Of a stretch of DNA of 64,000 nucleotides, positions 1-8,270 are shown in pieces. The notes under the pieces are model-generated. The model was not told the origin of the DNA. It did not search any database and saw nothing but the letters and a program-made list of their open reading frames with translations. A program made the position numbers and the translations under genes. The DNA comes from Acidobacteriota bacterium (lineage in GTDB: Bacteria > Acidobacteriota > Terriglobia > Acidiferrales > UBA7541): the NCBI GenBank assembly GCA_013289715.1, contig JABCZJ010000001.1:124001-188000 (forward strand), in the 5' to 3' direction. Each line of letters begins with the position of its first letter. The first letter of the stretch is position 1.

Positions 1-2
1 AA

Positions 3-1100
3 GGCCTGCTGCACAGCATCTACGATCAATATCTGAACGATGCTTCGAAAGGTCGCGGCATGGATCGCGCGCAATTCGAAGCGCTGCTGAACCGCGGTCC
101 GTTTTCATCGAGTGATGCCGTGACAAATAAAATCGTGGACCGTCTCGGCTATTGGGATCAGCTGCAGGATTATTTCAGAGGTCGCGCCCACGGATGGAAT
201 CCCATCTCACTGAATCGCTATCGCGCTTCGATTTCGAACGAAGGCGGCACCAGAATTGCCGTCGTCCATGCCACCGGTCTGATCGTATCCGGCGATTCCG
301 GCAACACGCCCGGCGGCGGTTCGGTGATGGGCGGCGATTCCGTGGCCGCTGACCTTCGCGCTGCGCGCAACGATTACAGCATCAAGGCCATTGTACTGCG
401 GGTGGATTCCGGCGGCGGCTCGGTAGTGGGCAGCGAAGTGATTCGCCGTGAAGTAGAGCTCGCGAACCAAGTGAAGCCCGTGGTGGTTTCCATGTCTGAC
501 GTCGCGGCTTCCGGCGGTTACTGGATTGCTGCACCCGCCCGCAAAATTGTGGCGGATCCCGGCACCATTACCGGATCCATCGGCGTGCTGATCGGCAAGT
601 TCAACGTCTCCGGGCTGTACACGCTGCTCGGCATCAGCACGGATTATGTGGCCACCAGCGACAACGCCACGATGTTCTCCTCGCAGCAGAATTTTTCGCC
701 CGCACAGCGCGCTTATATCCAGAAATCGCTCAACGACACGTATGCCGATTTCACCAAAGGCGTCGCGCAGGGCCGCAAGATGACCGTCGAAGCGGTGGAT
801 AAAATCGGCAAGGGCCGCGTGTGGTCCGGGGCGCAGGCCAAGGAACTGGGCCTGGTGGATGAACTCGGCGGGCTCGATCGCGCCATCGAAGTCGCCAAGC
901 AGCTTTCGAATATTCCCGCCAGTGAGAGCGTGCACATCGTCCGTTATCCCGAAGAGAAATCATTCTTCGAGCAATTTCTCGAGCGCGAAAAAGACAACAA
1001 CATGAGCGAATCGCAATCGCTGGAATCCATGCTCCAGCACATTGTTAGCCGAATGGAGCCGGTGCAAGCCCGCATGCCGTATGAACTGCACATCCGTTAG
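3..1100 (+). CDS. sppA: Signal peptide peptidase SppA, 67K type (5' end outside window)
   Basis: The reading frame is open from the window edge, so only the C-terminal 365 residues are visible. SppA is a membrane-bound serine protease that degrades leftover signal peptides. The catalytic-serine block is visible as [15 protein letters not shown], followed by the conserved [10 protein letters not shown] segment. The catalytic lysine of 67K enzymes lies in the N-terminal half, which is outside the window. The stretch before the first in-window ATG ([20 protein letters not shown]) continues the protein, so that ATG is not the start. The last 45 residues are hydrophilic and not conserved family sequence. 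Family assignment is confident. Confidence 0.93.
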   Translation, partial: GLLHSIYDQYLNDASKGRGMDRAQFEALLNRGPFSSSDAVTNKIVDRLGYWDQLQDYFRGRAHGWNPISLNRYRASISNEGGTRIAVVHATGLIVSGDSGNTPGGGSVMGGDSVAADLRAARNDYSIKAIVLRVDSGGGSVVGSEVIRREVELANQVKPVVVSMSDVAASGGYWIAAPARKIVADPGTITGSIGVLIGKFNVSGLYTLLGISTDYVATSDNATMFSSQQNFSPAQRAYIQKSLNDTYADFTKGVAQGRKMTVEAVDKIGKGRVWSGAQAKELGLVDELGGLDRAIEVAKQLSNIPASESVHIVRYPEEKSFFEQFLEREKDNNMSESQSLESMLQHIVSRMEPVQARMPYELHIR

Positions 1101-1208
1101 TTGCGCGTTTCGATCGCAGTCGAATTTCAGCACGGGTGGGTCTTGGACTCATGCCCGCGTGGTTCCGGGCTGAAAGTGCAGCACGGTTTCGATATACTGT
1201 AGGACTGA

Positions 1209-1283
1209 GGCGCGGTACCCAAGTGGTAAGGGAGAGGTCTGCAAAACCTTTATACGTGGGTTCGATTCCCACCCGCGCCTCCA
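1209..1283 (+). tRNA. tRNA-Cys (GCA)
   Basis: A full cloverleaf can be drawn. The acceptor stem pairs GGCGCGG (1209-1215) with CCGCGCC (1273-1279). The anticodon loop CTGCAAA has anticodon GCA, and the T-arm contains GGTTCGATTCC. The discriminator base is U and CCA is encoded (1281-1283). Its last 26 bases recur exactly at 8055-8080, which marks it as an integration target. Confidence 0.97.
1258..1283 (+). repeat. Left copy of 26-bp attachment-site-like direct repeat (tRNA-Cys 3' end)
   Basis: The last 26 bases of tRNA-Cys (T-arm through encoded CCA) are identical to 8055-8080. Identity stops at once on both sides of the repeat. An intact tRNA on one side and only its 3' end on the other is the usual footprint of integration by a tyrosine recombinase into a tRNA gene. 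Confidence 0.75.
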
Positions 1284-1804
1284 AAATTCCCCCTTTGCTT
1301 GCCGCCACTTAGCGAGTTGGTTTCCCCCGCGTAACTTCCGCGTACCCTTCCCGCACCTCGACACAGTGTTTTTTGGCATCAGGCCGATGCATGAGAGCCC
1401 GAAGAACCTTCGAGTTCTTCGAGTTAGCCGAATTTCGCGCCGAACGTCCGCTAAAATCCGGTAACGGCTGCGTTTACCAAGACTTGAGTCCGATACCTCG
1501 GAAGCCTCCTCCCGCAGGTCATCAGTAAACACAGGCCGACTTCCCGTTACCAATCACAGTGAGCGAAGCCAAATCACTCTTTGGCGAAAGAGCAGAACCT
1601 GAGCCGGCTGCTTCCGGCTCACCCACGAAGAGCCAAGAGCCGAACGTCGGTTCCGGGCTGGCGTAATCGACAAACGAGCGTGGATTTAATCATAGAAGTT
1701 TTCTTTTCTAGAGATGTAGAGAATACCGTGACGGCTCCGACTATCCCGTGAAAGCGCAGATGGCAAATTCGAATCACAGGCGCTTCCAGACGAGGAGGAA
1801 GATC
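1284..1804. other. Gene-poor stretch after tRNA-Cys
   Basis: No convincing gene was found in these 520 bases; reading frames that cross it are shadows of the tRNA or lack family features. A stretch at about 1457-1504 (GGCTGCGTTTA ... TACCTCGG) resembles 5412-5465 further along the same island, which suggests an old diverged duplication. Confidence 0.5.
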
Positions 1805-2347
1805 ATGCCCAGAACCAGCGAATTCTCTCGACGCCAGTTCGCCGCGTCCGCGCTCGCAACTGCGGCGTTGGCGGCCCTACCCGCTCCTTCAAGAGCGGAC
1901 ACCAAGCTGCAGCAAATCAACAGAGATGAAATTCTGAGCCTGACACCCTACATTTTGTTCGATGGCAATTGCCATCAGGCAATGGAGTTTTACAAATCCT
2001 GCTTCGGCGGAGAACTGACTTCAATGAAAGTGAAGGATTCTCCGGCGAAGGACCACATGCCCGCGGTTCAGCAGGAGAAAACCATCAATGCGCGATTGAA
2101 AAGCGGGAATGTAGAGATTTCGGCGTCGGACTGGCTGCGGCTCGACCAGACTCGCATTCGCGGCAACACGGTTTGCCTTTACCTGAACGGAGGGACGTTC
2201 CAGGAGTTGAAGGCTGTTTTCGAAAAACTCTCAGAAGAAGCTGAAGTTACAGACCCTCTGAAAGAGACGTTCTATGGCGTTTACGGAGCATTGAACGACA
2301 AATTCGGAGTTCGGTGGATGTTTCAAGCAGCCAACAACAGCGTGTAG
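1805..2347 (+). CDS. Exported VOC-superfamily (PhnB-like) protein with Tat signal
   Basis: The protein has 180 residues. The start at 1805 is chosen for the strong Shine-Dalgarno CGAGGAGGAAGATC just before it; an in-frame ATG at 1748 lacks one. The N-terminus has a twin-arginine motif (SRRQFAASAL) and a hydrophobic stretch ending in SRADT, so export by the Tat route is likely. The rest is a PhnB-like VOC domain (ITPYILFDG-type start, EFYKSCFGGEL, DKFGVRWMF). Such folds bind metals or small ligands, but most PhnB-like proteins have no known reaction. A Tat signal on this fold is unusual. It lies 125 bp before the YCII gene. Confidence 0.75.
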   Translation: MPRTSEFSRRQFAASALATAALAALPAPSRADTKLQQINRDEILSLTPYILFDGNCHQAMEFYKSCFGGELTSMKVKDSPAKDHMPAVQQEKTINARLKSGNVEISASDWLRLDQTRIRGNTVCLYLNGGTFQELKAVFEKLSEEAEVTDPLKETFYGVYGALNDKFGVRWMFQAANNSV

Positions 2348-2472
2348 ACTCGGCGTGCCGATGCGCAATTAACTGGGTCCCACAATCGGGACCCCCGAAA
2401 TTCGAACTGCGATCTCGCGCAATCATGGCCGGAAGACCACGAAACGCGCGAAAATCAAAAGGAGCAAGGGAG

Positions 2473-2868
2473 ATGAAATACATCCTGATGATGAACATCC
2501 CGAATGCAGGTTATGGAGTTTTTGGTGCGTGGACACAAAAGGATATCGCAGCGAATTTCGCATTTGTGAAGGGCATGAACAAGACACTCGGTGAGTCCGG
2601 AGAGTTCGTAGCGGCGAACGGCCTGGCGCTGCCGGATCAGGCAAGAGTTGTGAGGGCGGGCAAAGACGGGGTGCCGATCACCGACGGCGTGTTCCCGGAG
2701 TCTAAAGAATTTCTGGCCGGATATTTGATTGTGGACGTCGAAAGTACAGAACGGGCTTATGAGATTGCCGCAATCTGGTCGGCGGCGCCAGGTCCGGGCG
2801 GGTTGCCCTTAAATATGCCAATCGAAGTGCGACAAGTCATGAGTGGGGGAGCCGGCGAACTGCCGTGA
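2473..2868 (+). CDS. YCII/DGPF-domain protein, ECF42 partner
   Basis: The protein has 131 residues and starts at 2473 (MKYILMMN), after the purine-rich AGGAGCAAGGGAG. The YCII fold is clear from the first strand, KGMNKTLGESGEF, the VVRAGKDGVPITDGVFPESKEFLAGYLIVDVES core and the closing PIEVRQVM. YCII proteins are small ferredoxin-like proteins of uncertain chemistry. DGPF-type members are characteristically encoded beside ECF42 sigma factors, as here: the stop codon overlaps the GTG start of the sigma gene by 4 bp, so the two are probably translationally coupled. Confidence 0.85.
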   Translation: MKYILMMNIPNAGYGVFGAWTQKDIAANFAFVKGMNKTLGESGEFVAANGLALPDQARVVRAGKDGVPITDGVFPESKEFLAGYLIVDVESTERAYEIAAIWSAAPGPGGLPLNMPIEVRQVMSGGAGELP

Positions 2869-4151
2869 ACGAGACCTTGCCAGATGCGGAGACCGAGCAG
2901 CTTCTGCGCGAACTCGCTCCGCAGGTGCTTGGAGCTGTCGTGCGGCGATTTCGCGATTTCGCCGCAGCCGAAGATGCCGTTCAGGAGGCCATGCTGGCAG
3001 CGTTCACGCAATGGCCGCACGAGGGTGTTCCCGACAATCCACGCGGCTGGTTGATTCGGGTGGCATCCCGCCGGATGACCGATCAGATACGCATCGAAAT
3101 TGCACGTCGTGAGAGGGAAACTGCGGTCGCGAGGGATGCGGAGACGATCGCGCCCGTCCAAGATATCGCGTATGACATGGACCCAAATGACACGCTCATT
3201 TTGCTGTTTATGTGCAGCCATCCCGCCCTGAGTTCATCCTCGGCGATTGCTCTGACGCTGCGGGCCGTCGGCGGTTTAACTACGGCGGAGATTGCCAATG
3301 CGTTTCTAGTCCCCGAGGCGACAATGGCGCAGCGGATTAGCCGCGCCAAGCAAAGCATCAAGGTTTCGGGTGCGCCGTTCTGCCTGCTTCCGCCTGAGGA
3401 ACGCGCAGAACGACTACCTGCAGTTCTCCATGTGCTCTACCTGATTTTCAATGAAGGTTACGCAAGCAGCATTGGAGCACACTTGCAGCGACTCGATTTG
3501 ACACGTGAGGCGATCCGGTTGACTCGCTCGGCGAAAGCGCTCCTTCCCGATGATGCAGAAGTGGCAGGCCTGTTGTCACTCATGCTGTTAACCGACGCTC
3601 GCCGTCTGGCACGAACAGGGCCTGATGAGGAACTGATCCCACTGGATAAACAAGACCGGACTCTTTGGGACCGGGCCGAGATAGAAGAAGGCATCAAGCT
3701 GATGACCGACGCACTATCGAAAGGATCGGTGGGTGCGTATCAGCTGCAGGCGGCGATCGCGGCAGTGCATGATGAGGCAGCACGAGCTGAAGACACGGAT
3801 TGGCCGCAGATTCTTGCGCTGTACGAATTGCTGAAACGCGTGTCTCCTAGTCCGATGGTGACGCTCAGTCATGCAATTGCAACGGCCATGGTACACGGCC
3901 CGTCGAAAGGTCTCGAACTACTCAAGACGCTCGATGTCGACGGCCGACTCGCCGAGCATCATCGTCTTGACGCGGTTCGTGCCCATTTGCTCGAGATGCT
4001 CGGCGATCATGCAAGCGCCGTCAAACACTACCGGACTGCGGCTGGCCGGACAACAAGCATTCCGGAACGAAATTATTTGACTGCACAAGCGGCCCGGCTT
4101 GAGGAAGGCTCGCGAGGCCGGGATGAGAAGACTAACGTTCCGTCATCATGA
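2865..4151 (+). CDS. ECF42-type RNA polymerase sigma factor with C-terminal extension
   Basis: The protein has 428 residues and a GTG start overlapping the YCII stop. Sigma region 2 lies at about residues 15-80 (RFRDFAAAEDAVQEAM, GWLIRVASRRM) and region 4 at about 115-165 (LTTAEIANAFLVPEATMAQRISRAK). A long alpha-helical DUF6596/TPR-like extension of some 250 residues follows (LYLIFNEGYASS, LLSLMLLTDARRLAR). Length and layout match ECF42 sigma factors, which lack a classical anti-sigma partner and usually drive linked DGPF genes. No anti-sigma gene is adjacent, which fits. The target promoters are not visible to me. Confidence 0.9.
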   Translation: MNETLPDAETEQLLRELAPQVLGAVVRRFRDFAAAEDAVQEAMLAAFTQWPHEGVPDNPRGWLIRVASRRMTDQIRIEIARRERETAVARDAETIAPVQDIAYDMDPNDTLILLFMCSHPALSSSSAIALTLRAVGGLTTAEIANAFLVPEATMAQRISRAKQSIKVSGAPFCLLPPEERAERLPAVLHVLYLIFNEGYASSIGAHLQRLDLTREAIRLTRSAKALLPDDAEVAGLLSLMLLTDARRLARTGPDEELIPLDKQDRTLWDRAEIEEGIKLMTDALSKGSVGAYQLQAAIAAVHDEAARAEDTDWPQILALYELLKRVSPSPMVTLSHAIATAMVHGPSKGLELLKTLDVDGRLAEHHRLDAVRAHLLEMLGDHASAVKHYRTAAGRTTSIPERNYLTAQAARLEEGSRGRDEKTNVPSS

Positions 4152-4285
4152 GCACGACCCTATCCATGAGAAGACGACCTGGTGGAAGAGGACCATGCGA
4201 TCACACAGCCGCGAACGGCGATGAGTTTCCATGGGCGGTGAAGTCAAACGTTCGAAGGACAACAATTCTGTGAAGGAGATTAGAG

Positions 4286-4702
4286 ATGAACATGAATACT
4301 TACGTGAATTTCTCCGGCAAATGCGCTGAGGCGTTTCGCTACTACGAGAAGCATCTCGGGGCAAAAGTTGGCATGGTGATGACTCACGCTCAATCGCCCA
4401 GCCCAAGCCGCGTCAGCCCTGAGTGGAAGGACGCAGTGCTGCACGCGCGCATTTCGATTGGCGACACGGAAGTCTGGGCAGCGGACATTCCAAATGCCGA
4501 GCCGATGCGGAGTGCGTACCTGACGCTGAGAGTGGATAGCGACGGTGAGGCTGAACGCGTTTTCTCCGCCCTTTCCGACGGCGGTCAGGTCTTGATGCCG
4601 ATTCGAGAGGAGTTCTTTGCCAGCCGCTTTGGCCAGGTGCGCGATCGGTTCGGCATCAACTGGATGATTCTCCACGAGCGTCCTACGCCGTCGCAGAGGT
4701 AG
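4286..4702 (+). CDS. VOC-superfamily (PhnB-like) protein, cytosolic
   Basis: The protein has 138 residues and starts after GAAGGAGATTAGAG. It shows PhnB-like VOC features: TYVNFSGKCAEAFRYYEKHLGAKV, the PEWKDAVLHARISIGDTEVWAAD middle and RFGQVRDRFGINWMI near the end. No signal peptide is present, unlike the related Tat-exported protein at 1805. Its position 135 bp after the sigma gene makes it a likely member of the ECF42-controlled group. The exact reaction is unknown. Confidence 0.85.
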   Translation: MNMNTYVNFSGKCAEAFRYYEKHLGAKVGMVMTHAQSPSPSRVSPEWKDAVLHARISIGDTEVWAADIPNAEPMRSAYLTLRVDSDGEAERVFSALSDGGQVLMPIREEFFASRFGQVRDRFGINWMILHERPTPSQR

Positions 4703-5139
4703 ATGACAGATTCGAGTCGCTTGAGGTACCGGACGAATCGTCGGCTGGTGCCCCGCACGCGTTACCCGGCAGCTGGCAGAGCCGTGGGAAGACGAAACTG
4801 CCAGCGCCACCGGGTATCACAATCGCTACACTTACAGTTACTTTTGACGTCCGCAAATTTGATCGCTCGAACATGTCCACGCCAGCAACGCACCAATAGT
4901 TACAGGAAAAAACTTCGCGCCTCATCTTCGAGAAATGGGACTAAATACGGGAATTTGTGCTCGTCAATCGGACGCGAACCCACAAAAAAAACGCACCAGC
5001 AGACAAGAATTCCCGACGAGGATGGCACTCGAAGTGAATACGGAATAATCGATGTAGCTCCGAAGTGGACGCTGCGGCTCAGTTACATGAGCCACAGACG
5101 CGGCGGCGGCTGTATGGAGGTTGCTGGTGGATTTATAGC

Positions 5140-5235
5140 GATTGTGTTGGCGATCAGGACATCAGAGAACTTGCTGGTCATGAAAAGCGCACAAAGCAGG
5201 TTGACACAGGAAATTTACAGCTATTTTCCCGGTGA
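5140..5235 (+). pseudogene. Possible 3' remnant of a tyrosine recombinase
   Basis: One frame reads GDQDIRELAGHE. The next frame continues with KSAQSRLTQEIYSYF. Together they resemble the final block of phage-type integrases (an 'I-ELLGH', then 'T---IYSH' with the catalytic tyrosine), split by a frameshift. The match is short and was made by eye, so this is tentative. It would explain how the tRNA-Cys island arrived. Confidence 0.25.
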
Positions 5236-5308
5236 CTTCTGGCAACTGTGCTTTTTCATCAATGCGGCTAAGCCGCTTCGTCAGATGCACCCGATTTCTC
5301 CGGGGAAC

Positions 5309-5387
5309 GGGTCCCCTTTGTTCGTGCTTAGCGTGCATGCGAATCTGACAAAGCCTTTTCAAAAAATGTATCGGTACTCGGCATGAC
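5309..5387 (+). repeat. Diverged island repeat, copy 1
   Basis: It begins GGGTCCCCTTTGTTCGTG and ends TTCAAAAAATG...TCGGTACTC. It aligns by eye over about 78 bases with 7897-7974, with scattered differences. No coding function is apparent. Confidence 0.45.
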
Positions 5388-5561
5388 TGACAGGTGGATT
5401 CTTTGCGAAGACCACATGTCCAGTAGCGGCTGCGTTTATCTGGCGTGCAGTTCCCACTACCTCGGTCGTGTGGGTCTAGTCGGAAATGGTGGGTGGACGT
5501 TCCGCGTGATTCCGAGCAATGATTCTTCGCTTCGACTACACTGAAGTTCTCGGACAAAGAG

Positions 5562-6242
5562 ATGACGATTGACAACTCACCTCTCGCTCATGAAGCACCT
5601 CACAGGACACGCGAAAACCCCCGACGCGTGCGATCGCTGATTCTGGCGGCATTCCTTGGCGTGGCTCTTACGGTTGCCTTCGCTGGGGCAGTGGTGTGGC
5701 TATCGACCGGGCTCGGGTTACTGCAATTGGTTGACAGTTTGCGCGGAGGGCGCACGCTGATCAAGGTGGATCAACCGACCGTGGTTCACCAGATTCAGCA
5801 ACTCCAGCGACTGGAAACCGTGAGTTATACAATGGATAAAATTATCTCGGGCGAGCACGATAATGCGTACCTCCCGAAATTCTTAGCCGGTGACCGCCTG
5901 CTTCTGGTGGTGCACGGAGAGGTGGTTGGGGGCATTAATCTCGCGGGCTTGCAGCCGGGCGATGTTTTATTACAAGGGCAGAAAGCATTGATTCACCTGC
6001 CTCCGGCTGAAATCCTGAGTACAAGAATCGACAATGCGAAGACGAGAGTATATTCGCGTGACACCGGCCTTTTTTCTTCTCCGGACCCCAACCTGGAAAG
6101 CGAAGTGCGCGAAGAAGCTGAGCGTCAACTCCAGCAGGCCGCGCTGCAAGACGGTATTCTCAAGATCGCTGCCGAAAACGCGCGCGGTACGATCTCGGGA
6201 ATGCTTAAGGGCTTCGGGTTCCGCGAAGTGGATTTCCAGTAA
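5562..6242 (+). CDS. DUF4230-domain membrane-anchored protein
   Basis: The protein has 226 residues. A basic N-terminus (about residues 1-25) is followed by one transmembrane segment at about 27-50 (LILAAFLGVALTVAFAGAVV). The DUF4230 domain follows: TVVHQIQQLQRLETVSYTMD, a GDRLLLVVHGEVVGGINLAGL core, ILSTRIDNAKTRVYSRDTGLF, and a helical tail with a glutamate/glutamine-rich stretch. Topology is probably N-in with the domain outside. DUF4230 has no established function. The gene stands alone inside the tRNA-Cys island. Confidence 0.8.
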   Translation: MTIDNSPLAHEAPHRTRENPRRVRSLILAAFLGVALTVAFAGAVVWLSTGLGLLQLVDSLRGGRTLIKVDQPTVVHQIQQLQRLETVSYTMDKIISGEHDNAYLPKFLAGDRLLLVVHGEVVGGINLAGLQPGDVLLQGQKALIHLPPAEILSTRIDNAKTRVYSRDTGLFSSPDPNLESEVREEAERQLQQAALQDGILKIAAENARGTISGMLKGFGFREVDFQ

Positions 6243-6528
6243 GCCCGTTCGATGAATCTAACCGGACATCTCTAACGTACTAGGACTTCACCTGTCCGGT
6301 AACGACGAATCGGGATCTAGCACCTCGGTCGATTAGCCGCGCATAGGTAATAGGGATTTCTCGTGGCGTTTGACGCGACGCGGCGGGCAGAATGTCGCGC
6401 ATCATCGCGAGGAGACGAACTTGCCCGCCGCTGCGCGATTGATCACTTTACTTCGCCGAGAAACGCAATGCTATCCTTCTGCTGCTCGGCGCCTTTTACC
6501 CGAAATTCCCAGCGAAAAAACCCAGCCC

Positions 6529-7578
6529 CTACTTCTTGGCAGCAGGCTCATTTGCGGTGGGGACCCACACATTGTCGGCCGCCGCAATTTCAAAGCCGGG
6601 TGTTTCGGTTGAGATCCTGACACGCTGCAATCCCGCCTTATTTCTCGGGACGGCCCCGAAAACCAAGTAGTACTGATTGGCAAGCACCCGTTGCAGACGA
6701 TCCAGATAAGGCTTGAAGCTCACCAAATTCTGCGTGCCCAATGAATAATATTCTCCGCCGCTCTCGTCCGCGATTTTGCCAACGCCCCCTTGACCGAGCT
6801 GCGCCTCCCACGAATTCCGGCCCAGGCGTCCGACGCCGGTGGCGTAGATTCCGTGCACGATTACGCCATAGCGCTGGGCCGTCGTGCTGGCAGTATCTGC
6901 ATCTGGACTGATCGTTGACATGCCAGTGGACATGGACGTGGTGGGCATCGGAGCGCGAGTCGCGCGGCCGTAGCTAGGCGAATATCCAGCGCGGGCCGTC
7001 GGGTCGGTACGCAGGCGGTCGATTCCGTCGCTCACCATCAAGACTTCCCGCCGAACTTTCTGTTCGGGCCAACCTTTGATCAAGCTAATGAGCGATAAGT
7101 ACGGACTGTCCATGGCGGACAGATTGCCTCTCGGCAGTCGGATCGCCTTGGCCGCCGCGGCATGATCGGCTGTGAAGTTTTGCGCAATCTGGATGCTGGC
7201 GTTGGACATATAAGCAACGCCGACAACGGTTGTAGCGGGCTGCGCGTTAATGAAATCGCGAAGATCGTTGAGACTGTTGCCGATGCCGGTATCGCAGGTG
7301 TCGTCGATCAAAATAAAAAGCTGCAGTGCGGCATTGTCTGCGCGCGCGGGAATCAGATGGTCAACCTTCAGCGATGTCTTGCCTTGGTTTACTTGCACAT
7401 TCTCTGGCCGGAGGATTGGCAGCTCGCTATCGTCGCGCAGCGCCTCATCGGTAATGACCATGTGGACCTGGACGGTGCTGGAAGTGCTGAGATTCTCTTG
7501 CGAAGAAGCAATCTGCGCTCCGGATCCCCGGAGAGTTAGGATAATCAGCAATGCGAACAAATGCCTGAAACTGTTCAT
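6529..7578 (-). CDS. VWFA-related acidobacterial-family secreted protein
   Basis: The protein has 349 residues. A strong AGGAGG lies just upstream of the ATG. A signal peptide (about residues 1-26) precedes a short beta domain and a von Willebrand A-like domain from about residue 85 (LQLFILIDDTCDTGIG). The MIDAS motif DDTCD is not the canonical DxSxS, but acidic and threonine residues remain. A serine/threonine/methionine-rich insertion (SMSTGMSTISPDADT) interrupts the second half. The C-terminus has YYLVFGAVPRNKAGLQRVRI, typical of the family, which is expanded in Acidobacteriota. Function is unknown; extracellular binding is plausible. Confidence 0.85.
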   Translation of the reverse strand: MNSFRHLFALLIILTLRGSGAQIASSQENLSTSSTVQVHMVITDEALRDDSELPILRPENVQVNQGKTSLKVDHLIPARADNAALQLFILIDDTCDTGIGNSLNDLRDFINAQPATTVVGVAYMSNASIQIAQNFTADHAAAAKAIRLPRGNLSAMDSPYLSLISLIKGWPEQKVRREVLMVSDGIDRLRTDPTARAGYSPSYGRATRAPMPTTSMSTGMSTISPDADTASTTAQRYGVIVHGIYATGVGRLGRNSWEAQLGQGGVGKIADESGGEYYSLGTQNLVSFKPYLDRLQRVLANQYYLVFGAVPRNKAGLQRVRISTETPGFEIAAADNVWVPTANEPAAKK

Positions 7579-7896
7579 GCGTCCTCCTAGATGTAAAGTT
7601 GGTCAGAATTTACGATTGGCAGCCCCGGTTCGGAGAATCTTGCAATTCTTCTACCTGCAAACACCAAGATCGTAAGCAAGACAAGCCCGGCGAAAGCGTG
7701 GGTTCTGACAGCCAAGTCCTACTAACGCCCTTACCGAAGAGGTGAAGAACGCGGGCAATACTAGCTAGGGCCGCGCCCGAGGGGTATTGTCAGAAATGAC
7801 AGGAAACGCGGCTCATAACTACTAACTGACGGGTCGTGAGGGCGGGATTTTTCACCTGCTAACCGCGTGGCGCCCGATTAACGCTCTACGCAGAAA

Positions 7897-7974
7897 GGGT
7901 CCCCTTTTTTCGTGGTTCGTCCGTCTGTTAATCCGGAGAACTTTTTCAAAAACACCGTCGGTACTCCGCGTAAC
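7897..7974 (+). repeat. Diverged island repeat, copy 2
   Basis: It matches 5309-5387 by eye, sharing GGGTCCCCTT, TTCGTG, TTTTTCAAAAA and GTCGGTACTC. Both copies lie inside the tRNA-Cys island. Confidence 0.45.
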
Positions 7975-8054
7975 CCTCTTACGCGTTTTGGGCGATTTTG
8001 GCGTATCTCGCCGAACGTAGAATCAGTAACTTACGGCCTATCAATAAGCGGGGC

Positions 8055-8080
8055 GGGTTCGATTCCCACCCGCGCCTCCA
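8055..8080 (+). repeat. Right copy of the 26-bp tRNA-Cys direct repeat
   Basis: It is identical to 1258-1283. Upstream of it the rest of the tRNA is absent (AATAAGCGGGGC instead), so this is a 3' fragment and not a second tRNA gene. Confidence 0.75.
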
Positions 8081-8187
8081 TCATTTCTGGTCTTCCGAAA
8101 AATCCGTCGCTCGGCCGGCTTGTTGTAGCCTATCAAATCGCTAATCGCCGCTTGAAGAAGAGAACCACGCGGGGCTTGCAACTTGGC

Positions 8188-8219
8188 GTTAGTCACTATA
8201 ATGTTAGTGCGACTATCAC
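8188..8219. promoter_or_regulatory. Candidate TetR operator and promoter, site 1
   Basis: A 32-bp element starts GTTAGTCACTATAATG and ends GACTATCAC. Nested inverted arms TAGTCACTA (8190-8198) and TAGTGCGACTA (8205-8215) differ only by a CG insertion. A perfect TATAAT (8197-8202) sits inside, so binding would block the promoter of the TetR gene 52 bp downstream. Similar 32-bp elements occur at 10952 and 28227. Confidence 0.55.
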
Positions 8220-8270
8220 AATATAGCTCGCGCACCCCACCCCGGTGCACCTTGCAGGAGGAACGGAATC

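Larger units (their letters stand above)
4703..5561. other. Gene-poor island stretch
   Basis: These 859 bases have no gene I can support. A frame open from 4703 to 5386 has arginine/serine-rich composition and no family features. The stretch contains a possible tyrosine-recombinase remnant near 5140-5235 and one copy each of two diverged island repeats (5309-5387 and 5412-5465). Confidence 0.5.
1284..8080. mobile_element. Probable decayed genomic island integrated at tRNA-Cys
   Basis: This 6.8-kb interval runs from the 3' end of tRNA-Cys to a 26-bp exact copy of that end. It holds six recognisable genes (two VOC proteins, YCII/DGPF, an ECF sigma factor, DUF4230, VWFA-related) and three gene-poor stretches with diverged repeats. 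No intact integrase is present; a possible remnant lies at 5140-5235. The boundaries are seen directly. The island interpretation, and the idea that it has decayed, are inferred. Confidence 0.6.
7579..8187. other. Gene-free stretch at the right end of the island
   Basis: No gene is supported here. It holds one copy of the diverged island repeat (7897-7974), the 26-bp tRNA-Cys repeat (8055-8080), which ends the island, and beyond it the sequence leading to the TetR promoter. Frames crossing 8055-8080 encode tRNA-derived peptide and should be ignored. Confidence 0.5.

Noticed and set aside
1045..1308. Minus-strand frame over tRNA-Cys
   Set aside because: It is the well-known artefact of translating a tRNA region (EPTYKG-type peptide).
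4703..5386. Long plus-strand frame directly after the VOC gene
   Set aside because: Composition is arginine/serine-rich, there is no family motif and no ribosome site; it overlaps a possible integrase remnant in two frames. Reported as gene-poor.
8041..8250. Minus-strand frame over the tRNA fragment
   Set aside because: It also comes from tRNA sequence and carries no protein feature.
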